Shown here: piece by piece, positions 49,996 through 61,162 of the stretch | Position numbering within the stretch: the stretch's first letter is position 1 | How the letters are laid out: every line of letters starts with the position of its first letter | Assembly (NCBI GenBank): GCA_011009095.1 | Contig: VTPC01090560.1 | Coordinates: forward strand, 62,001 to 126,000 | Direction: 5' to 3' | DNA: 64,000 nt | Source of the DNA: Ignelater luminosus | Taxonomy: Eukaryota; Arthropoda; Insecta; Coleoptera; Elateridae | Made by a program: the position numbers and the translations under genes | The notes under the pieces: generated by a model | Told to the model about the DNA's origin: nothing | Seen by the model: the letters and a program-made list of their open reading frames with translations, nothing else | Databases searched by the model: none

Positions 49996-50364
49996 TTGCT
50001 TTCTTCAGAAAGGTTTGTTTTGTTTAGACATCTTCATTGAGCCTTTTATCTATGACATTTTTTTTTCTCAGGTTGTTCGGACAATAGAATTGTTATCTTA
50101 TCTTTTTGTTAGTTTCATTTTCGTCTATAGGACAGTTTCGGCTGTTTCAAAATGTACGATACATTTTTTCCTTCTTTTTTACAGATCTGTGCATTACGTT
50201 TACAACAGACTAGGACAAATTGTAATGACGCATTTTGACTTTATTATTCCTACGTACAAAATAAAAATTGCAAAATGTATGGCTATGATTGATAAAATCT
50301 TATCTCTGTAGAAACTATAAAGCTACTTACGTTAGAAGAAAAGCATTGCTTTTGTCTAGTAACA

Positions 50365-50902
50365 ATGAAGAAAGAAGTTTTGTTGTTAATTTTGTCGGTT
50401 TTATTCTCTTCTTTGGAAACCAGCACTGCAAGTATGTATAACGTGAAGAATGTAGATGGTCATATTTCTATGTTAAAAATCAAATTTATAATTAGCAGTA
50501 GCCTGGGACATTGCCATATCAAGCAATAATTACTGTGTGGTTAGAAATACGGTCATCTATAGCCTTACCCTTCAGACTTGAGATTCTTTCGAATCGTTTT
50601 TAATATGTGCTTTTCAGTAATCCATTTGATTTTTAGCTTTAATATCTATTGATGGAAAATTCCAAACAAAAGTGTGTCTTCCATCTGAGCATGTTAAACC
50701 ATCAGGATGCATGGACATAGCTATTGGAACTTCCTCAGTTTATGGAATATTCTATTTATGCAGTAAATTTTATCTTCAAATAGCATATCAACCCTTCTAT
50801 GGTGTAAAGCTTCCGTGTATGGTAATAGGAAGAGGAGTTTTTATAACATTGATGCTTCAAGATACTTTTAAGAAACATTATAAAATAATTTTTGATTTAT
50901 AA
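50365..50902 (+). CDS. Secreted half-domain paralog, second copy
   Basis: Exons 50365-50431 and 50637-50902 are joined in phase 1 and encode 110 residues. The signal peptide is MKKEVLLLILSVLFSSLETS. The mature chain keeps TKVCLPS, PSGCMDIAIG, GIFYLCSKF and VKLPCMVIG, with the same spacing as the gene at 45865 (11, 17 and 19 residues between cysteines). The first extra Cys of that paralog is missing, leaving four. It is the last member of the cluster. No full-domain exons lie in its intron. Function unknown; extracellular location is expected. Confidence 0.62.
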
Positions 50903-52647
50903 TAAACTATAATCAGATCTATCATTTCACTGTAGGCACAATACGATTCTATCACATGAGTTACTATAATGTATGGACTTCGGAGACAAAATGCAAATTT
51001 CTGTCCAATTACAATTCATAAGTTTCTCTGTCAATATCAGTACTAGTTGCTTGCAGCAACCGACTACCTGTCAAAAGTTCGTTGACCCTCTTAAAGTTTT
51101 TCTTATTTTTTAGTTGTTTCCAGTTTTTTGGAACATGCTGCATAACGACAGAAAACAAAATTAAAGTTTGATGCGCCTAATAGTTTTGGTGAGGATGAAA
51201 TTCTTGTCCCAAGATCTGTAGATCTACGGACGTTCATAGTCCAATTCTACAATTATCTTTATAGTGAAAACAATATTATCATTGTCGAAAAATATTAACG
51301 AAACTATTGTGTTTTATAAATGGTGGATGACGTTTCCAATAAAAAAATCGTGATCAAACGTTTTGAAATTAACTATTACTTCGTGAAAAATAAAAATTGC
51401 CAAAGGCCATAACTAAGCTTTAAATATCAAGATTGTTAAAATTTTATTTTTTATTAGAAAACTGATTTTGAGGTTTTAGAGATAAAAGAGATTTTTTCTT
51501 TTCTTTCTATTGATGTTGAAGTTTCTGGTTTTTGGCCAACAAAAACCTTATAGGGAAAAAAGACATTGATAATGAAACTGTTTTGAAATGTTTGTTATTT
51601 AAACCTTTTTGTCAACTTTGAAGTATTTATTTTCCATCAGGTCTGCAAGGTAACCATTTTGAAAATAATACTAATAATGATAAGTTTGAGCCAAGAATGT
51701 CCCATAACATATCTAGTAATCTACTTACCCTTTCATTCTACCCGTAAGGTTTCTATCAAGTTAGCCATGCCAAAATATTAAAATACAGTACATACATAAT
51801 TTTAAATAGCAACTAAGATTATCACACTTTGAGGAACACTAGCAATAAGCAGTAAACAGTTAAAAGAAAAATCTACAGTCTATGGTAGATTTTTTAATAA
51901 GGCCACCTGGACTGTATAGATATAGAAATATACAGATACTCTCTGTTCCAAACTCTCCCTTGTTAGATTAACTTTGAGTATAGCTATCCAATTTCCAGAA
52001 TGAAACATTTTTTTGAATGAGAGACTAACAACGAGTACTTTTAAAAGAACTTTAAGTATCGGTCATTAATAGCTTTTATTGTTACTTTAGAAATAAATAC
52101 AACAACTATTCTAGGAAAACGTTATTAACATAGAAACACAAGGACACATTATACATTATTTAATCATATGTTTTGTAAACAGTAGACCATGAAGTTTTTA
52201 CTCTGTAAATGTAACTCCCCTACTGTTTAAGTTGATCTAACGCTTAAGATTGTATGTTTAACACAGAACATTTGCAAAAAAGCTACTTTATATAACAAAA
52301 TATTACTCCTGCAGTACCTTTTACAGAAATTCTTATTATTTTCATTAGTTTGAATGAATATTATTAATAAAAGCTGCTATCAGTTTTAGTTCTAGTGTCT
52401 GCAACTTAACAAGTAAAAATTCATGGTCTGCTGTTTGTAATTAAGAGTATGAACATGTACACAATTATGATACACCATAAGGCTATCATAATTTGGATCC
52501 CTTAATTTAAGTTACCCAGCAGATAATTATAATACTGTTTAAGGAAATATCAACTTAAAGTTATAATGAATTATTAAACTTAACATCAAAGAAACAAAAA
52601 AAAACGAAAATTGTAAAACTAATTAAGGTAATGTGTTTAACACGGAT
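50903..52647. other. Intergenic between the two gene clusters
   Basis: AT-rich DNA separating the plus-strand secreted-protein cluster from the UBLCP1-like cluster. No ORF or repeat was recognised. Confidence 0.5.
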
Positions 52648-53358
52648 TTATAATTGAGTGCAATTACATTTCCTCTTTTTGGGTTCGCGAGCACAGTCTC
52701 TCCAATTTGTATGATCTACCACGCTCACGTTATCACATTGGGCAATAGCTTTCATGTAAGATGATAAGTTTAATAGTTCTTCATCGTTTGCACGACGTTG
52801 ATAGAAATACGGAAAAGCTAGTAAACCATTCTGGAAATTCCTAGCAATTCTATCTGATTTACCATCACAAAGTATAGTATTCTTGTAATTGTACATGGGA
52901 TATGCATTCCAAATAACTTGGAGAGGTTTCACCTGAAATTGTACGGTTAGTAACCAAGAAAACTTTCTGATCTCATTACTTACCAAATACATACCAAATG
53001 GCACATCGACTGAAATTATTTCCGTGTTATCTAAATAACTTAGCAGTTTGTAACCAGGTTGTTCTTTTACATCGAGAAGGTTAAGTGCACGTTCCAGTTC
53101 TTCCATCTTTCTGTCGGACCACAAAATAATGTCATAATCTTCATACACTTGTGCCAAGAAATCATGAAGAAATGGCCTTCCGAAATATTCTTTGTCGGTA
53201 GTAAGAAGATCGCAAATGAGTTCTTCCACCCCGAGTACCGCCAGCTTAACGCCATCTCTTGGCGGATTCATTCTCTTGAAACTAATTTCTTCAGTATCAT
53301 TTTCTGGAACGACAGATATTTCGTCCAGGTTTATAGTCTTGGGATTTAATCGATTCAT
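52648..53358 (-). CDS. UBLCP1-like pseudophosphatase A
   Basis: Two exons, 53358-52984 and 52932-52648, encode 219 residues. They are separated by a 51-base intron (52933-52983) with GTAAGT, TTACTAAC and TTTCAG. The protein aligns with the FCP1/HAD phosphatase domain of UBLCP1, which in other animals dephosphorylates the nuclear proteasome: MNPPRDGVKLAVLG, GRPFLHDFLAQVYEDYDIILWS, GYKLLSYLD, VKPLQVIW, NTILCD, NFQNGLLAFPYF and VDHTNW. The catalytic DVDYT is replaced by GVEEL (residues 43-47), and the DD of motif IV by DG. The motif II Ser and motif III Lys remain. The N-terminal ubiquitin-like domain is absent. It forms a divergent pair with the plus gene at 58061. Because the intron is a multiple of three and open, an unspliced form would add 17 residues. 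Confidence 0.82.
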   Translation of the reverse strand: MNRLNPKTINLDEISVVPENDTEEISFKRMNPPRDGVKLAVLGVEELICDLLTTDKEYFGRPFLHDFLAQVYEDYDIILWSDRKMEELERALNLLDVKEQPGYKLLSYLDNTEIISVDVPFGMYLVSNEIRKFSWLLTVQFQVKPLQVIWNAYPMYNYKNTILCDGKSDRIARNFQNGLLAFPYFYQRRANDEELLNLSSYMKAIAQCDNVSVVDHTNWRDCAREPKKRKCNCTQL

Positions 53359-54520
53359 TTTTGATTTCAGTTTTTAGATATTTAATCTAACGATTATAAC
53401 ATGAAAAAAAATAAAAAGCACAATTTCACCTAATGGTTTTTACAAAATAACTAAGTACAAATCTTAGATTTAGATTGTCAAATTTACTCACCTCTTTGAT
53501 TAAAAATGATCGTCTTCAGATTAATAAATAATTTCAAGTTAATTTATTTTAATTTATCTAGTTTTAGTGTAGATTTTTAATGCACTTACATCGAAAGCAA
53601 TACTGAAAATGGCGTACCCGGGTATGTTTTTTTGTTACTACTATAAACAATTGATCTACTAATTTATTGGTAGTACAAATTAGGTATTATTTACATATAA
53701 AACTAATAATTTAATGATTTATTAAATTGTGATTAAGTTTAAAAATCAGTTTAAGAATTAACAACGTTTTTAAATTATTTGATTATTAAATTATTATCAT
53801 ATTAATGAATCTGCAAAGAGGAAGCATCAAACAAAAGGATGCTCAATTTGCCGCGTAATTCAAATTCTTTCATATATTAATTTGCACAAAATAATTTTTA
53901 AGCCAAGGTAGTTCATACTTTGATTTACTTCTGGTTTAACAATAAGAAATAAAACAACGTAGTGACCTAGGGGTATGTGTATAAATCTTAAGGCCAAACC
54001 ATTATTAGCTACATTGTTGTTCTGCAAATATTGAATAGGTCATTAATAATGTAACTAGCTTTATTAATAGTAAAAGCTCTACAATTACGTAGTGATTGTT
54101 AACTTTATAGGACATTACTAGATATGTTAGAATTTAGTAACCTCTACCGCACTAAACGCCAATCTCTAATGATATTCCCATCTTTATTTTCTATTGCGCG
54201 ATAGCGCTGTTATTATTATTATTATTATTATTATTACACAACCAAACCATAACCTAAATTTGTTGTTATAGTATTCAAAATTAAATGCCTAAGAAAATAC
54301 ATATCTTCAGACCTTGTGCATAATAAGGACTACTAGTAGTAGTTGCAGTATAAAACTTTTTACGATTTTTTTAAGGTAAGTGCAAACTAATCTTGACAAT
54401 GCATTAATGAAATGCGCAATTTTAATTACATTTATTTTAATTAAATAAATTAACAAAATTTGGAAATAAACTTCTAAAATAAATGATTTTTGTTCTATTT
54501 TGGTCATTAGTTGTGGGTTA
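53359..54520. other. Intergenic, 5' flank of pseudophosphatase A
   Basis: The minus strand contains plausible 5' leader donors (GTGAGTAA after AATCAAAGAG near 53490, and GTAAGTGC after TTTCGAT near 53590), so an untranslated exon may start near the CCCGGGTACGCCATTTTCAG patch at about 53630. No other gene was seen. Confidence 0.35.
54210..54236 (+). repeat. TTA microsatellite, nine units
   Basis: An uninterrupted run of TTA repeats. Confidence 0.95.
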
Positions 54521-54816
54521 TCCATTAGGGTGTCCCATCCTTGTATGAGAAAATTTTTTTTTCGACCTACACTATCGCAAGAGGTATCAAAATTTGCGTA
54601 ATTTTACACAGATTACGAAAAAAATAAAAAAACTGGAATTGCGTGTTATCTTGAAGGCTCTACCGCACTTTGAAGTTTTGTAAATTTTACATTTTTACCG
54701 TATGCCTAAAATAATACAAAAATCAAGCTAAAAAGGTATTTTATTATTAAAATTAATGAGATAGAGCACAAGAAAAGAAAATAAACAAAATAAAGCTTTA
54801 TAATGAATTACAAAAC

Positions 54817-57006
54817 TTAGAATTTAAACTTATTTTTGTGTCCAAAATTTGGCATTTCTGCTCGAGATTGCAACTTGGTTCTGACCAAGCCATCTCTAGA
54901 AGTAGCGTCAGTTACACTTTGTGAGACATCTGTTATCAGTTTAACACATCTTTTCACAGATTGTGTGTGACAAGGAAAGTCAATAGTTTCCAAGCTCTTA
55001 TCTTTTGGCATGACTTGAAGGTCTTCATTAGAAATATGTCGAAGAACCGGTGGTGGTGTAACCTGACACTCATGCCACACAATAATCTCGGTGTAATCTC
55101 TAGCAGAGAAGTTAATTTTTGGAGGTTTAAATATCCTGCGTTTTGTGCTACTTTCAGCTTCTCTAGCTTTTATTATTCTTTGCAATGTCAGCTCCCGTAT
55201 GTGGTCTCTATCATCAAACAACATACTGACAAGTAGGTTTTCTAGGTGTGCAGAAAAAGCATTTCTTTCGATAACAGAATCCATAACAGACCTCAGATTT
55301 TTGGGTAAAAATCGAGAGTACATAATTAGTTAAAAAATATGTTTGGGTCTGTCCTTAAGAGATGTATTTTGCTTGATTAGGAACCAAATCGGAGCGTTAC
55401 TTTAACCACATAGTTGACAAGCAATTGCAAATTTTCTGATGGATTAAAAGTACTTACGTAAAGTCTGAGTATACGATTAGCAGAAGTAAGCCATCTCGAG
55501 TGTACCATTTTTCCAGGTTGACGGTTTGCCAGCTCAGGAGAACAGAAACCAGTTGATACAGCTTGACATATCTCATAAAGATATTTTTGATCCGTACTTA
55601 GTTCATCGACTACATTTTTCGGCAAGTCAGGCAAATTACCAGCCACAGCACAAAAAGACACCGTGGTTTTATTTTCGCAACCTGCTAATTGTTTTCCAAT
55701 AGGTCCAGAATATTCTCTAGGACCCGAAGTGCAACCATCTAAGGTCAAGAATAAATGACGAAGGAGTAACTCATTGGCATGAGGCAAAAAAATACTCAAA
55801 TCTCTAAATACTCCTTTAAATATTGAATCACGCCACCCTTCCAACCGGTGTTAGTTGCTGTTCCATCACATCCAACGCAAATCACGTCATCTAAATTCCA
55901 ACCTTGATCTTCTAGTAAAGCTGTGATCAAAGTAAGAATTCCCTTTGCAGTGCCACGACTTGGCGTTGTGTGTCCCAAATAAACTGATCCAGGTTCTACT
56001 AAAGCTGAGTTGTGCTCTTCTAAAACTTCTTTGCGATGGTAACGATCCCCTATTTTCTCATTTGTCTTTTCGCCCATGAAAGTAAATGCTTTCTATAACA
56101 ATGCCTTTAATATCTTTTGAAGCTTCTGTCCATACTTTAGATACAGCTCTGTGGATCTTGTTTTTATTAATAACCAGAGTTAAATCTTTGGCAGAAACCA
56201 AGTCGACGTCAGCCAAAACCGCAGAAGCAACAGCAGCAGCAGATCGCGCCGATAAACCGTATCTATCACAGACCTTAGCAACTGTTGGTAACGGCAATGT
56301 ATTCCGATTCGCCGTTGAAGTTGATGGTGTCTCTATCGAGGGCGTGTTTGTCGGGGATACCTCTGTTGTCGGATACGTTTCTGGAAAGACTCACGCGCCG
56401 AATCTTCATCATAATTTGCTGCGACAGAATCGGTTTCTTGAGTAAAACATAACTTTTTTGCTACTCTTATTAACTCTTCAGTTTGTATCTGCTGTCGTTT
56501 CATTAATCTAGCAGTTTCTTCCGTATCAACGCCGCTGATAACAATTTTCCTATCATTCCTTTGATCCAACAAAAAATTTCTCTCATTGACAGGAACTTTC
56601 TTAGGTTTTAAACACAAACAAGATTCAAATGCAGTGCATTTACAAGCAGCAACGTCGAAAAGCTTCTCCCATGAATCTAAAAAACACTTTAGTTTGTTTT
56701 CAAAACTAGCATTCCGTTTGCTTTTGGGGTATCTTTTCAAATTGAGGTACTTTTCGAAATAGGATTTCAGTAATTGAATAACTCGTTCCTTAGTTACGAT
56801 TGGAATCGAAGCTTTGGTCCAAATATCGTTAATCTTTTCAGAAACAATCGCATATATATCTGAATTGGATGGATCCTTTCCATTATACTTCACAGGTCGT
56901 TCTTGACAAATAAAATAAATTTAATGACGTCCCTTATAGTTGGTAGCTGCCAATCGTCAAGTTCTTTGTATGGTCCTAATATAGTCTCACTACGCCTCGA
57001 ACTCAT
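54817..57006 (-). pseudogene. DDE-type (hAT-like) transposase-like gene, frameshifted
   Basis: Five minus-strand pieces in changing frames make one protein of about 700 residues. It starts MSSRRSETILGPYKELDDW at 57006, shifts frame near 56895, and continues through RPVKYNGKDPSN, a Cys-containing zinc-finger-like segment (AACKCTAFESCLCLKPKK), PTVAKVCDRYGLSARSAAAV, ICVGCDGTATNTGWKGGVIQ, LPHANELLLRHLFLTLDGCT, LSTDQKYLYEICQAVS, HSRWLTSANRILRLYV, ERNAFSAHLENLLVSMLFDD and IRELTLQRIIKARE. I know this combination from a large set of unannotated arthropod proteins that behave like mobile elements. CDGT and HSRWLT sit where hAT transposases have a catalytic Asp and an RW motif, so an RNase H-fold transposase is inferred. 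Terminal repeats were not fixed; GGGTGTCCC at 54529 and GGGTGCCC at 57264 lie in the same orientation. Confidence 0.55.
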
Positions 57007-57260
57007 TATTTAAATATCACAAAATTCGCTTATTTAATACTGTAACAAACGCAACTGCACTTTTATAGCATAAAAATTACTTTGACTACGAAGGAGACAC
57101 TCGCGAGTCAAATCAAGACACTTCTCGAAACAAGTCGAACTTGAGAGAATTTGCAAGTTGAAACCTAACAAATTCGAAGTCGCTGGTAACGTGTTGTTGC
57201 ATGCACTTTGCTACCTTTTTTTGTAAACTTTTTACCTATTCACTTTGTGAACTTTTGTAT

Positions 57261-58450
57261 ACAGGGTGCCCTAAATTCGATGGTATTAAATAGGTATCTC
57301 TGTTATTAATGCTGTTACAAAGAAACTGATAGCATACTATGACCTAATTTTTCAAGAAAATTCCACTGTTGAAAGAACTCTATAGCTTTTGTGTTTTTTT
57401 TTTTAGTCGTAGCCTACAGTTCGTTCTTTTTATGTTCAATTTTATTTTTAAAAACAGAACAAAATGTTAGAAGGAAAAGTTTTTGAGTTTTAAGGTATCT
57501 TACTTATATTTTTATCAAGGTCTAGAATATTGAAGATACAAAGCAGATCTTTTATTTTTTTTATAAAAACATCTTTACTTTGATAGTACTGAAAAGCTGA
57601 TTTGATGAATTAATATTAATAATCATATTTCTGTTATTAATTTTAAATTAACAAATTCATAACATCATATTATAAAGACTTGGTGAGTGATTAACTCGAG
57701 AAAATTGTTAATATTGAAATCCTATTTTTATTTTTTTATAAGAATTTATATAAATCAAAGAACTGTTTATTATTAATACAAAATTGGTTTTGAGGCATAA
57801 CCAACCTCAGTTTTCTGAATAATAAACGAACTAGACAAAACCATTCGTACTTTTCGTCGCACTGCCATGACGGTACGATAATTTAAATTTCACGCGGTTT
57901 TAGCTTATGTCATGGCCGAAATCTGTCATCGTTCTTAAATACGCTTGGTATTTTTACGGATTTTTCTAAAGCTGGTAAGTATAAAAATCAGTTATTAATG
58001 AAATTTATTCTTTTAAGTCGATAATTGTTTATTTCAGTTGAGATTTTGGCGAAATTATTAATGGATAGACTAGAAAATCAAAGATCAAATTTGTTAGGTA
58101 AGAAACGCGTTAAAAAGTTATCGTCAGAAAGGTTGGTTCTGATTTTTTATAATATTTGAATATGACATTCTCACTGAGATAGTCGCAGACATATTCACAG
58201 AATTTCAGAACTGTCTTCTATGATGAAGGCTTTTCATTATTACGTTATTGTTTTGTTTTAACCGTTATTTACTTAATTAATGTACTAAATTTTTTAGCGA
58301 CAAGGGCCACCCAGCCTAAAATGCTTGGACCGCAGAAATGGTTACGAAATAGAAATAGAAATGTTGGTTTAAAAATTGCTGGTATACCTAGAGATGACAA
58401 GAAGCTTATTATATTTAATATAAAGCAAACTATTTTTGATGTCTTTTCAT
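57261..58450 (+). repeat. Direct duplication around UBLCP1-like genes, copy 1
   Basis: It is similar to 62659-64000. Shared text includes ACAGGGT at the left tip, TAAATAGGTATCTCTGTTAT, AAGTCGATAATTGTTTATTT and the first coding exons. The second copy carries a 377-base insertion in the matching intron. Confidence 0.85.
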
Positions 58451-60156
58451 TTGTTCGTGATTTTTACGGAAGACCATACCTGCACATTCTTCTAGGAAAG
58501 ATATATAAATATTATGATATTGGGTTGTGGTCTTCCTCGAGCATGACCGGTTTGGAAACTCAGATTCGTAAGCTCGGTACACAAAACCATCTAGATTATA
58601 AAATATTATTTTATGCAGATTCAACTTTAATGACTAAAGTTACAATGGCAGATGGATTACAATGTCAGGTAGGTTATTTAAAAAATGAATTTTAGAGACT
58701 TTGTTGCGAATAGCAATGTACTTTATGTGCATCTTATGATTCTTAGCTTGAAGGTTTATAGCTTTATTGGTGAAACACCAAAGATGTTCATGAATTATTT
58801 TCGATCATACATGGTCTTCAGCTTATTTCAAATTCATTTAATTTTTTGAACGAAATTCATATTTGTTTTAATGTTTTCATACTCGTGGTTTACGGTGTTT
58901 AATCAATTTAAGGATCTATAACCTAACAGCTGATTTTGCGCGGTTTTTTTGATTTGATTTTAAGCGCTAAACGGTGTTGTTCAGTATAATTATCTTTACA
59001 ACAATTTTAAGAAGAAAAATTTCAAAAAGATGATTTATCTAGTAAACATCCAATACTATTTCTAGTGATAAAGGTTGTGAATAAACCTTGGACACCCTGT
59101 AACTCGCAGATAAAGCGTCTTTGAGCTATTTTCGACAAGTATTTTTAAGATTATAAATTAGTTAACAATTAGACCAAACAAACATGGTGAGCTGACTATA
59201 TGCAGGTGGCTTCTACGACTAAAAAGTAAGGAGAAAATTTTATATAAACATATATGTCCAAAAGAGTTACAGCTGCTTGAGGTTTTTTAATTTTTTATTC
59301 AAAATGATAACAGAAAACGAAGCTATTAAATTGAAATCAGACCATTATCAAGTAGGTATAATCCGTGCTTCTTGTTTTTATTTGTGACACTTGATAAAAT
59401 CATTTAAGTCATTAGTACTGTTTTTTAATTAATTGTACAAAAATAGCAGATTTGCAACAATTTACATCTAAAAGCAGTATATCCTGAAAGATGGATTGAT
59501 CTAATTTAAAACCTATAGTGTATTCTACTCCAGTTTAAGATATTGAAGATTTTTGACAGAGAGTGAAAGACGAATGCCAGCAAATTTTTGAGCGCGTGAA
59601 GGAGTCCATGATCCGACGAGTTCAAATGTGTGTTGCTGTCTATGGAGGTCTGTTTGAACATTTAATATAATTTCAATTTAATAGAACCGTGTTCTGTTAT
59701 CTTTTGAGCAGAAAATTGAAAAATCTCAAGTAACTGTGACTCAGTAACAAACCACTTTAAGATATAATTTTAAATAATCTTTTCCCTTTTCCTGCATACA
59801 GTCAGTCCACCATTTAAGTTACACCCAGTATAAAAATAAATTTGCAAAAATCAGATTTACATAGAATTTCACTTACAAAGATTTCTTATTTTTAGGCAAA
59901 ACCGCTAGACATAATTTGGAAGCAATTTCCCGAGTACAACGCTTCTAACACGCTTTTGTGTGATTCTAAAGAAGACAGCTTCCACTTGAATCCCTTGAAT
60001 GGGATATTAGTGGAACCATATTATTACGACTTTTACGCGGGAGACGACGAACTGTTGAAACTGTTACCTTATCTAGAATGGGTTGCCGAATTTAAAGATG
60101 TAAGGGACATTAATCATACTATCTGGAAGACCAGAATTGTTGCTGACGTTTCTTAA
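58061..60156 (+). CDS. UBLCP1-like pseudophosphatase B
   Basis: Coding exons are 58061-58097, 58298-58668 and 59896-60156, giving 222 residues. An untranslated first exon ends at the GTAAGTATAA donor at 57975, and the start exon begins at 58038. Phosphatase-domain landmarks: IPRDDKKLIIFNIKQTIFDV, GRPYLHILLGKIYKYYDIGLWSS, DYKILFYADS, AKPLDIIW, NTLLCDSKED, NPLNGILVEPYYYDF and INHTIWKT. DVDYT has become NIKQT (residues 53-57), and motif IV DD is DS, so catalysis through the usual aspartyl-phosphate is not expected. The motif II Ser and motif III Lys are kept. No ubiquitin-like domain. The intron before AKPLDIIW is at the same place and phase as in gene A. The long last intron (58669-59895) contains a CACCCTGT repeat tip at about 59093. 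Confidence 0.82.
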
Positions 60157-60751
60157 CTTAAGACTGGTGCTTGTATTTCTAATATTGATATGGTCAACAA
60201 CATTTTTGTACTGTATGTTTGTTTCAAAATAATTTATTTTGTGTTTTTTGTTAATGCTAGGAATGTTGATTAGTTAAGATAATATTTTTGTACTATGTAA
60301 ATATGCACAGCCAGTTCTGATGATCTCATTTAAAGCTTCAAATTAGATCTCTTTTTGTGGACTATTCTAGCAATATGATCGAAACAGGAAGATGCAAGAA
60401 GCAAGAAGATAAATAGCTTTTTTTATGATAAAGTCTGACTACTGACTCTTTGTGATATTATTGACTGATTACTTAAGTGCTATTTCTTTTTCCACAAAAA
60501 TATTCTTATAGATTTTTGGTTATAGAAGATATGATATGAGAGCGTATTTTGGACCAATTAATAGAGTTATCTTTATTTCTATCTTTATGTTTGTGTTATA
60601 GTACGATTAAGTTTTGAAACCAAATAAAAGTATTTTGGATTATTAATTATTGTAATTTATTAAGTTTGTACTTAAGATCAAAATATTACGTTTAACACAG
60701 CAACACTCTAAAACTACTTTATACTCAGAAAATCTTAATATAAATACATAC
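60157..60751. other. Short intergenic between convergent genes B and C
   Basis: Contains the 3' flank of gene B (AATAAAAG at about 60623) and the intron start of gene C. No second exon for gene C is visible on the minus strand here. Confidence 0.5.
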
Positions 60752-61162
60752 CTTCCCAGTTGGCATACTAAGAGATTTCATCTCGCGTTTATCCACATAA
60801 CATAGTAGTTTGTAATCTGGATGTTGATTCATACCAAGAATGTCAACCCTCCATTCCAAGACTTGCATGCGACTGTCACTCCATAGTGCTATGTCGTAAT
60901 GTCTATATAATTTCGTTAAGAACTCATGGAGAAATGGTCTTGCTGTTCCCTTCGTTTCGTCGCAAAGTAGATTTTCCACACCAAGTACTGCAAGCTTTTT
61001 ACCTTCCCGTGGAGGGACAATTTTCTGTACACTACTTCCATCCTTAGGATCAGGTAAAAGAGTACCATCTGCTGCATAATAGTTTGTTATGTAATCATGA
61101 TCAGGTTCTTCTGAAGATGAAACAGCTTCAACCATTAATCCTACAGGTGGAAGTACACTCAT
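60752..61162 (-). CDS. UBLCP1-like pseudophosphatase C, first coding exon only
   Basis: The exon encodes 137 residues from MSVLPPVGLMVEAVSSSEEP to SMPTGK and ends at a GTATGT donor in phase 0, exactly where genes A and B are split. A good acceptor (TTGCAGTCTGTTTTAG) lies upstream near 61210, so an untranslated exon probably precedes it. Landmarks: IVPPREGKKLAVLG, ARPFLHEFLTKLYRHYDIALWS, DYKLLCYVDK. DVDYT is GVENL (residues 61-65). It is closest to gene A. The C-terminal half (VKPLxVIW onward) was not found on this strand before gene B. Without splicing, translation would stop at 60725 after 145 residues. It is therefore a truncated gene or one with a distant exon. Confidence 0.7.

Noticed and set aside
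50015..50311. 98-codon plus ORF before the last half-domain gene
   Set aside because: Aromatic-rich ORF from T-rich DNA; no cysteine pattern or signal peptide like its neighbours.
56086..56445. 119-codon plus ORF
   Set aside because: Antisense shadow of the transposase-like gene.
57261..59100. ACAGGGTG at 57261 and CACCCTGT at 59093 as ends of one transposon carrying exons of gene B
   Set aside because: The second copy of the duplicated segment does not show a matching right end inside the window, and the gene B exons are ordinary paralogous coding exons.
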